Shown piece by piece: positions 35,970-41,186 of a stretch of DNA of 41,186 nt. The translations under genes and the position numbers were made by a program. How positions within the stretch are numbered: the stretch's first letter is position 1; each line of letters begins with the position of its first letter. The notes beneath the pieces were generated by a model. The model was not told the origin of the DNA and made no database searches. It was given only the letters and a program-made list of their open reading frames with translations. Source of the stretch: Oligoflexia bacterium (GTDB taxonomy: Bacteria; Bdellovibrionota; Bdellovibrionia; JABDDW01); contig JAWXAT010000033.1 of NCBI GenBank assembly GCA_034439615.1, forward strand, positions 1 through 41,186. The letters are read 5' to 3'.

Positions 35970-36218
35970 TTAATGACCTTCACCATCAGCATGTTTATGA
36001 CCGTCAGTTGTATCATGCGCAGCATCTTTAGCGGCCTTAGTTGTTTTTGTCTTTTTAGTGGTCTTTGTAATTTTCTTTTTTGCAACTTTATCATTATCTT
36101 TTGTGGCTGGAGCTTCTGCAGCATTGGTTTCAGTTGTGGTGGTTTGGGTATTGGTTTCTTCAGCAACTGCCACGAGGCTCAATGCCGTTATAGCAATAAT
36201 GACGAGTAACTTTTTCAT
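35970..36218 (-). CDS. small exported Thr/Lys-rich, His-tailed peptide
   Basis: 82 residues from ATG 36218, which has GGGAGA upstream. Residues 1-19 are a signal peptide; the rest is low complexity: Thr/Glu-rich, then KKKITKTTKKTKTTKAAKD, then a His/Asp/Gly-rich tail (AHDTTDGHKHADGEGH, five His). The tail could bind metal ions (Zn, Ni or Cu). No family is recognised. It is monocistronic with its own promoter and terminator. Confidence 0.75.
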   Translation of the reverse strand: MKKLLVIIAITALSLVAVAEETNTQTTTTETNAAEAPATKDNDKVAKKKITKTTKKTKTTKAAKDAAHDTTDGHKHADGEGH

Positions 36219-36264
36219 TTGATCTCTCCCTTGAAAAGCCATGATTGGCTTAGTCTCGTCTGGC

Positions 36265-36293
36265 AGAATGGTAAGAACGCTATTATTTGTCAA
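36265..36293 (-). promoter_or_regulatory. promoter of the His-rich peptide gene
   Basis: On the minus strand a perfect TTGACA (36288-36293) and CATTCT (36265-36270) are 17 bp apart, about 47 bp upstream of the start at 36218. Confidence 0.55.
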
Positions 36294-36307
36294 GTATTGG
36301 AAACGAG

Positions 36308-36337
36308 TTGATTTAATGCGATAAGTCAATCTATGAT
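36308..36337 (+). promoter_or_regulatory. promoter of the Lys/Ala-rich helical protein gene
   Basis: TTGATT (36308-36313) and TATGAT (36332-36337) are 18 bp apart. The predicted start near 36344 lies upstream of the ATG at 36371 but downstream of the GTG at 36338, which supports the shorter reading frame. Confidence 0.55.
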
Positions 36338-36370
36338 GTGGAGCTTAATATGGCCGATTCAGGAGGACCA

Positions 36371-36730
36371 ATGGCAGAAGAAAAAAAAGAAGAAACTGCA
36401 AAAAAATCAGCTACTGATTTTTTTCGTGAGAAACTCTCAAACAAAGAACAAATTAAAGAAACAGTTCTTGAGGGTTTAAAAAGCACCAATTCACGGGTTC
36501 GTGCGTTGGCTGTAAAAACAGCGTTTAAACTTCAAGATCATCCATTTGTGAAAAAGAATGTTATGCCCCTTATTCAAAGTGATAAGAGCAAAAAAGTTCT
36601 TCGCACACTTTCACAAAAAGTAACACGCAAAGATCTCGTCAAAAAGATGGATGATCTCATTGCTGCTGCTAAAAAAGCTGCCGCTGCAAAAAAAGAAGCA
36701 GCTGATGCACCACCAGCTGACAAAGTTTAA
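36371..36730 (+). CDS. Lys/Ala-rich helical protein with histone-H1-like tail
   Basis: 119 residues from the ATG with AGGAGG 4 nt upstream. The N-terminal 20 residues are Glu/Lys-rich. About 20-85 are helices with a HEAT-like rhythm (LEGLKSTNSRVRALAVKTAF, then HPFVKKNVMPLIQSD, then KKVLRTLSQK). The C-terminus is Lys/Ala/Pro-rich (AAAKKAAAAKKEAADAPP), resembling eukaryotic H1 and bacterial AlgP-type tails that bind DNA. The family is not recognised. It is convergent with the histone gene and shares its terminator. A nucleoid role is only a guess from composition and neighbourhood. Confidence 0.75.
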   Translation: MAEEKKEETAKKSATDFFREKLSNKEQIKETVLEGLKSTNSRVRALAVKTAFKLQDHPFVKKNVMPLIQSDKSKKVLRTLSQKVTRKDLVKKMDDLIAAAKKAAAAKKEAADAPPADKV

Positions 36731-36753
36731 TTAATTTTCTTAAAACGAAAAAC

Positions 36754-36781
36754 AAAACCCATGGGTAAAACCATGGGTTTT
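36754..36781. terminator. bidirectional terminator between the Lys/Ala-rich and histone genes
   Basis: A perfect 11-bp stem (AAAACCCATGG / CCATGGGTTTT) with a 6-nt loop, flanked by A and T runs on both sides. It lies between the convergent stops at 36730 and 36813 and can serve both strands. Confidence 0.85.
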
Positions 36782-36812
36782 GTCTTATTATTAACTATTT
36801 AAATTTTTAATA

Positions 36813-37007
36813 TCACAGATCCCCTGCACGTACGGTTTTACGACCATTTGATTTCGCGCGCACAACAGCTTTTGACAAATGGTGTTCTACGAGACTGGTT
36901 AAGCCCTTAACAACATCACTTGCACAATTCATTTTATTCTTTTTAATGAAAGCTTTAACTTTGGACTGAACTACTAATGCGGGTCCACCGCCACCTTTTT
37001 TTGCCAT
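36813..37007 (-). CDS. bacterial histone (singleton histone fold, Bd0055-like)
   Basis: 64 residues. After a Lys/Gly N-terminus (AKKGGGG), helix 1 covers about 11-23 (VVQSKVKAFIKK), the long helix 2 about 28-54, and a short helix 3 follows the signature NGRKTVRAGDL at the very end. Arg56 and Asp63 keep the 7-residue spacing of the Arg-Asp salt bridge of archaeal histones, and Thr58 the 'RKT' loop. No C-terminal extension of helix 3 is present, as in the Bdellovibrio histone Bd0055, which is known to coat DNA. AGGAG lies 8 nt before the ATG. A strong promoter and terminator indicate abundant expression. Confidence 0.9.
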   Translation of the reverse strand: MAKKGGGGPALVVQSKVKAFIKKNKMNCASDVVKGLTSLVEHHLSKAVVRAKSNGRKTVRAGDL

Positions 37008-37037
37008 TTCGTATTCTCCTTTTTAAGTTGTCTGAAA

Positions 37038-37067
37038 ATTATGCGAAACATTGTGCTCTAAAGTCAA
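37038..37067 (-). promoter_or_regulatory. strong promoter of the histone gene
   Basis: On the minus strand TTGACT (37062-37067) and CATAAT (37038-37043) are 18 bp apart, each 5 of 6 to consensus. The -35 overlaps the stop codon of the upstream hydrolase gene, so the histone can be expressed separately. Confidence 0.6.
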
Positions 37068-37774
37068 ATTAGATTTTTTTTCCAAAACCAGGTATCAGCA
37101 TTTACACCTGCAAAATCGCTCTCAACGAACTCCACAAGCGGATCAATTGCTCCAGGATTATTCGTCAAATGCCTCGTACATTTCATACTATTTGCCGGCA
37201 CGAGTAGAAGTGCTCTGCGTGGTAAATTCTTTTGAGAACAGGCAAATATGCGAGTTTTTGTACCGGGGTAACTCGAAAGATAATCCAATGCTTTAGAGGT
37301 AAATCTTGGATTTTCAAAAATAAGACGCTTCACTAATTTACGATTTTGAAAAGCATAGTGAGCAGCAGTATTTGCCCCTTTAGACCAGCCATATACCAAT
37401 ATCGGCAAATGGGGTTGCGTACGTTTGATACGCATTGCGATTTTCTGAGTGGCACCCAGGTAGTCGGCTTCTTTAAGTTTCTTCCCTTTAAGGTCAAACG
37501 CATAAACAGAAAATCCGTGGCGACAAAAATTTTCTATAAGCTCGGTTGACGATTTGTAACTTGCCTCAGGACCTTGAATGAAAACAAGTGTCCCCTGTGA
37601 AGCTAAAGCTTGGAAATTCGCGGCCTTCATAACAACACGCTGACTGAGTTTAATATTAAATGTTTTAGCCTTGCAGGTGGCAGCTAACGCTTCACCTGAC
37701 CAAATCAGTGATACAAAAATCATCAAAAATTTAAGTGGCAAGAAGTTCATAATGATACATATCGCAAGTTTCAT
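37064..37774 (-). CDS. exported alpha/beta-hydrolase
   Basis: 236 residues from ATG 37774 (GAGTGGA just upstream; ATG 37750 also possible). A long signal peptide or membrane anchor spans 1-31. The core has GTLVFIQGPEA (oxyanion strand, 61-71), the nucleophile elbow YGWSKG (Ser131 in GxSxG), and an IFENPRF segment as in serine aminopeptidase S33-type folds. The expected C-terminal catalytic His is not obvious (the last 40 residues have one in CTRHL), so activity is uncertain. It lies between the 863-residue protein and the histone, all on the minus strand. Confidence 0.78.
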   Translation of the reverse strand: MKLAICIIMNFLPLKFLMIFVSLIWSGEALAATCKAKTFNIKLSQRVVMKAANFQALASQGTLVFIQGPEASYKSSTELIENFCRHGFSVYAFDLKGKKLKEADYLGATQKIAMRIKRTQPHLPILVYGWSKGANTAAHYAFQNRKLVKRLIFENPRFTSKALDYLSSYPGTKTRIFACSQKNLPRRALLLVPANSMKCTRHLTNNPGAIDPLVEFVESDFAGVNADTWFWKKNLI

Positions 37775-37886
37775 TCCACTCAAGTTACTGGTCAAATAGG
37801 GGTTTTGATGGAGAAGAGCCAATATCCAAAGCTACAAAGTTTTCAGCTGTTAAGCCAAAAACGTCACAACCTAAAAATCAACACGT

Positions 37887-40478
37887 TTAGGCCACATCAT
37901 TATAAACTCTGGTTGGCTGAAAACTCCAGGGACCAAGTAACGGAAAAAAACCTCGAATGAGATACATTGATTCAGGAGAAGCGGCATTTGGAACTCCCTC
38001 TCCATCAATGATGTAATCACCAATATAACTCCATTTAGAAACTGGATCTTTAAAATGTGTGAGTAGTGTTCCGGGAGTCATATTGTTAAATGCTTTTGGA
38101 TTTCCCAACATTTCTCGAATGAGCAAATGCACTTGAAGCCTGTGGGTTAAGGCGCCATGAAAACCATCAGCATGATAACTGTCATAAACAACTCTTCCAC
38201 GCCCACTTTTAGCACTTGAAAATTTGTTCCAAAAATCTAGAGCTGATTTTCTTCCTGAAACCACATCGACCGAGATATCAAGTGGCTCTACTGCCCCCTT
38301 AGACTCCCAACGTTTTAATACATTCTCTAAAGCCTGGTCATGGGTGAGCTTTTCAACTTTACCTTCATAGGCTATAGAATTATTTTCCATTTTTGAGCGC
38401 TCAAAAGCCACTTCACTTTCAAGTTCCTGCATACGCGCAAACCATCTTTTGCTGTCACTCATAAAAGCATATGATTCACGAACCACCCTACCAACTCTCC
38501 CCCTTATAGTATGAAGGGGAAGAGGCACAGTTGGCTTTGTTTGCATTCTAAAATTTTGATTCATTCCATTTAATAGCGGGTTGTTTCGTGCTTGAGTAAA
38601 GCGATCTCGTACTAATTTTTGGCGTGTTTGAACTTCACTCAACGTGATTCTACTTGGAATATTTTTTGGAATGTCTTTGACTATTTCTGAAACTGAAATT
38701 TCACTGACTATTCCAGAAGTTTGAGTAGGCGCCGGTGAATTACCGCGCACTTCGCCAACTGCTTTTTTGAACCCAGCAACAGTAAGACTACCCATAAGTA
38801 CGTTCACTGCAGCACTCGTACAGACTTTTCTAAAATCCGTTTTGTCCCATCGTTCAAGTAATGTTGGCTTGTGCCCAAGCCCATATTGCGCAACAAAAGC
38901 ACTGGAAGCAAAACTCTTAAAACAATCAGCACTAACAAGTAGCCCTTCTCCAGCGGGAGGAAGTACTACAAAACCTAAAGCGCCCATATTTAAAACTTTT
39001 AATGTAGAAAGGGCAGCTGGAAATGTCATGCCCGCAGGTAATGTAAGCGCTAAGACTCCACTCAATGCCACAGGAAACGAACCCAGGAGTGTAGACACCC
39101 CAACATGTGCGATACCTTCATGCCCAAAATTTTCTAAAAACTGACAACTAAATTTTCCACCAAATTCGTTTGATTCAAAAGCTGAATTTACGGCAATGCC
39201 TAATGTACCAAAAGCCATTGAGCCAAGTGCTATTGAGGCACCTGCCTTTGAACCCGATTCTATTAACGCAACTCGTGATGCTTGACTAAGACCAAGACCA
39301 AGACGACCTACAGAAGGTGCACCTGCCCTGATATATAAACTTCCCATTAAAACACCTGTTAACATTTTGAGAGTTTTTTCAGTTGAATCAATTACACCAA
39401 CAGCTTTGGCTTGATTTTGGGAGTGAATTTTAAACAAATCTTGTACTGATGTATTCACCTGATGAAGTACAGGTACTGGCAAACCAAGATTAGGAAATGT
39501 TACTCTTTGCATTTGTTGAACAGCTTCTGCAGTCTTGTCAAAAGTCAAACGTGAAGTGGTTCGCTTTAACGGATCACCATCTGCGCCATGCTCAAAACCA
39601 TAAGCACTTCTAAGTGACCCTTCAAAAATATCGCCCCATCTTGCAGAATTTCCAGAAGCTTTAAGTGCACGCACATATTCTGTTTGAAAAATCTTTACCG
39701 ACTTATCTACGAGTGAAAAATATTTTTCAAGTGGCATCACAACAACTGATTTATTGAGCCCCCCACCTTGCGGTGGCAAAATAACTTGATCCTCAAAAAA
39801 AACAGCCTCACGACGTTTAACATCTGTTAGCTTCTTTATCGTTTCAATTGACAAAATATCGGCTAATGCTTTTTGAAGGTCAGGGCTTGAGGACAATCGT
39901 ACAGGATCTAAATTTGCCTTGCTAAAATTCCACCCACCACGCGTGTCATTGGTAATTTTTTCTTTTTTTAATAAATTTATAGAAGGCCGCAGACGAGTTG
40001 CAACTTGATTTACAGCATTATCCAACTCAGCTTTTGAAATTTTAATTGGAAGCACAGAAACATTAATATTATTTTCTACTCCGTTAATTTTATTAATAGC
40101 CAGTTGAGAAATAAACTTTTCTTGAATCAAATTCTGAGTCTTTGCTATTTTCGCAACCAACAATGCTTTAGCCATTTTGTTTTTTTGTCTATCCGTCAAA
40201 TTCCTCAGTCTATATTGCGCATCTTGAATATCTTGTTTTGACATTTCGCTCATATAGCCCAACTTATACGAGCTATCCGCCGCCTTACGAAGCTGAGTCA
40301 AAGCTTCAATGGCCTCTAACTCATCTCGTGTATCTAAAATATGATCACAACTTTCATTTGATGCCGAAATTTCATTAAAATTTGCAGATGCCCCCTTAAT
40401 CTCACCGCCATGAGATACAGAGATCAAAATTAAATTTTGAATTAAAATCATGCTTATTTTAAATCGATCCCAAGACAT
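37887..40478 (-). CDS. very large exported protein, unknown
   Basis: 863 residues from ATG 40478, which has AAGGGG 8 nt upstream (an earlier in-frame ATG at 40511 has none). Residues 1-24 form a signal peptide. The N-terminal 350 residues are helical and charged. The central part (about 370-560) has several weakly hydrophobic Gly/Ala/Ser-rich stretches such as LTGVLMGSLYIRAGA, ASIALGSMAFGTLG and VALSGVLALTLPAG that could insert in a membrane. The C-terminal 200 residues are soluble, with an HADGFHGALTHRLQVHLL segment rich in His. No family is recognised. It resembles in architecture, not in sequence, the 1136-residue protein at 16819. Confidence 0.83.
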   Translation of the reverse strand: MSWDRFKISMILIQNLILISVSHGGEIKGASANFNEISASNESCDHILDTRDELEAIEALTQLRKAADSSYKLGYMSEMSKQDIQDAQYRLRNLTDRQKNKMAKALLVAKIAKTQNLIQEKFISQLAINKINGVENNINVSVLPIKISKAELDNAVNQVATRLRPSINLLKKEKITNDTRGGWNFSKANLDPVRLSSSPDLQKALADILSIETIKKLTDVKRREAVFFEDQVILPPQGGGLNKSVVVMPLEKYFSLVDKSVKIFQTEYVRALKASGNSARWGDIFEGSLRSAYGFEHGADGDPLKRTTSRLTFDKTAEAVQQMQRVTFPNLGLPVPVLHQVNTSVQDLFKIHSQNQAKAVGVIDSTEKTLKMLTGVLMGSLYIRAGAPSVGRLGLGLSQASRVALIESGSKAGASIALGSMAFGTLGIAVNSAFESNEFGGKFSCQFLENFGHEGIAHVGVSTLLGSFPVALSGVLALTLPAGMTFPAALSTLKVLNMGALGFVVLPPAGEGLLVSADCFKSFASSAFVAQYGLGHKPTLLERWDKTDFRKVCTSAAVNVLMGSLTVAGFKKAVGEVRGNSPAPTQTSGIVSEISVSEIVKDIPKNIPSRITLSEVQTRQKLVRDRFTQARNNPLLNGMNQNFRMQTKPTVPLPLHTIRGRVGRVVRESYAFMSDSKRWFARMQELESEVAFERSKMENNSIAYEGKVEKLTHDQALENVLKRWESKGAVEPLDISVDVVSGRKSALDFWNKFSSAKSGRGRVVYDSYHADGFHGALTHRLQVHLLIREMLGNPKAFNNMTPGTLLTHFKDPVSKWSYIGDYIIDGEGVPNAASPESMYLIRGFFPLLGPWSFQPTRVYNDVA

Positions 40479-40511
40479 TTCTATAACCCCTTCATGCATC
40501 AAGAATTGCAA

Positions 40512-40673
40512 TATCTAGGCACTGTTAGGAGCAAATTAGGCCCCTCATAATGGATAGGATTTAGACAGTTGTTTGACTGTTGTTTGTTTCGAAACACAAC
40601 ATTGCAATTTAGAAACTCTGCTGATTTTTTATCCAAAAGCTTACCGCCAGCAGATCTATGGAGAAAACGGGCT
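40512..40673. other. upstream region with palindrome and direct repeat
   Basis: No gene is seen. It holds a perfect 12-bp palindrome TGTTTCGAAACA (40585-40596) and two copies of GTTGTTTG (near 40568 and 40579) overlapping it. Lying upstream of the 863-residue protein gene, they could bind a dimeric regulator. Confidence 0.3.
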
Positions 40674-40856
40674 TCAAAGAAACATGTTCAATTGCAGGAA
40701 CGCATCAATTTCAGATTGAGGTATCGGATCTAGTCCAAATCGAGATTTTAGTTTTTCATACCTCACTTTCAAATGTGCAGGCAAATTCTCAGGATTTTGA
40801 AAGACCGCACCGATATGATTTTCTCGAATTGTCCATAAAGATTCCACAGTTTGCAA
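40674..40856 (-). CDS. short open frame, unknown, possible gene remnant
   Basis: About 60 residues from a TTG, or about 75 if the open frame upstream is included; no ATG or GTG start with a ribosome site is found. The text reads like the end of a soluble protein (AVFQNPENLPAHLKVRYEKL, then GLDPIPQSEIDAFL). Composition is protein-like rather than random, so it may be the 3' end of a decayed gene. Family not recognised. Confidence 0.3.
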   Translation of the reverse strand: MQTVESLWTIRENHIGAVFQNPENLPAHLKVRYEKLKSRFGLDPIPQSEIDAFLQLNMFL

Positions 40857-40923
40857 ATCAGGGTTTATTCGCTTTATGTGCCATTGATCTGAAATAAAAT
40901 GCTATGAATCCCCCAATTGACCA

Positions 40924-41186
40924 TCAACTCTCCAAATAGCGATCCATGGTCGTTTTGACAAAGGTGTGAAGCGCTTTGAGTTTATTGTGATTTGAACAAT
41001 GTAGTGTCAGGTTTTCTAGAGTTGAAGTTCCCCCTAAAGCAAATGGAATAATGTGCTCGGTTTGGAGAAAACGCGAAGCAGTACAACGAAACTTTGAAAC
41101 TGGATCAATAAAAGTACACTGAGATTTGGCTCGCACCCACACTTGACGTTTAATGTGAGCGGGAATGTAGCGAGAGCGTGGAGAAG
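40924..41186 (-). CDS. HNH endonuclease domain protein, 5' end beyond the window
   Basis: The reading frame stays open to the right edge, so only the C-terminal 86 residues or so are seen. They begin near RYIPAHIKRQVW and contain the HNH core: Cys in QCTF, a second Cys in RCTAS, the EHIIPFALGG strand-turn with the first catalytic His, and NLTLHCSNHNKLKA with the metal-binding C..HN. This C-terminal arrangement occurs in many delta-proteobacterial and Bdellovibrio-like HNH proteins. The N-terminal domain, and so the target, cannot be judged. Confidence 0.85.
   Translation of the reverse strand, partial: SPRSRYIPAHIKRQVWVRAKSQCTFIDPVSKFRCTASRFLQTEHIIPFALGGTSTLENLTLHCSNHNKLKALHTFVKTTMDRYLES

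Noticed and set aside
1-41186. Prophage, insertion sequence or integrative element
   Set aside because: No transposase, integrase, terminal repeats or phage structural genes were seen; apart from the edge HNH gene, the content is core-like.

Overview
The window (about 40% GC, with genes packed on both strands) looks like a chromosomal segment of a Gram-negative bacterium of the Bdellovibrio-like lineage (Bdellovibrionota or a neighbour). This placement is inferred from four things: a singleton bacterial histone resembling Bd0055 of Bdellovibrio bacteriovorus, several lipoproteins and signal-peptide proteins, an S46 dipeptidyl-peptidase, and very large lineage-type secreted or membrane proteins with no recognisable family. 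No rRNA, tRNA, CRISPR array, insertion sequence or prophage was seen.

Layout. 1-500: degenerate 35-bp tandem repeats, non-coding. 507-815: a tiny exported STN-like protein with its own promoter and terminator. 955-5759 (minus): a lipoate/pyruvate-dehydrogenase operon, lipA - E2 - lpdA - lipB - small membrane protein. 5934-8778 (plus): SDR, sfsA and a Pro/Ser-linker lipoprotein. 8768-12256: ygfZ (minus), an exported helical protein (plus) and adenine deaminase (minus). 12379-16594 (plus): a divergent AceE-type E1, an alpha/beta-hydrolase and a Gph-type phosphatase. 16819-20229: a 1136-residue membrane protein. 20331-26854 (plus): a complete oligopeptide ABC importer operon (oppABCDF) with an MshEN/GspE-N-like protein inserted between oppC and oppD, overlapping both genes. 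26855-33260 (minus): a beta-propeller-like lipoprotein, S46 peptidase, response regulator, trxB and an SDR. 33315-33602 (plus): a [2Fe-2S] ferredoxin. 33622-35858 (minus): trmB and a degenerate M28-like exported protein. 35970-37774: a His-rich exported peptide, a Lys/Ala-rich helical protein, the histone and an exported alpha/beta-hydrolase. 37887-40478 (minus): an 863-residue exported protein. 40674-41186: a short open frame of doubtful status and an HNH endonuclease cut by the right edge.

How the genes work together. The lip/PDH operon carries the lipoyl-bearing E2, its reoxidising E3 and both endogenous lipoylation enzymes; the E1 lies about 7 kb away on the other strand. S46 dipeptidyl-peptidase and the Opp importer together fit a lifestyle that digests and imports peptides. 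The MshEN-like protein inside the opp operon suggests nucleotide or c-di-GMP control of peptide uptake (inference). The histone and the Lys/Ala-rich protein converge on one shared terminator and may both belong to nucleoid organisation (histone: strong by sequence; partner: speculative).

Start codons were chosen from Shine-Dalgarno spacing. GTG or TTG starts are unusually common, including in the PDH E1 and E3 genes.
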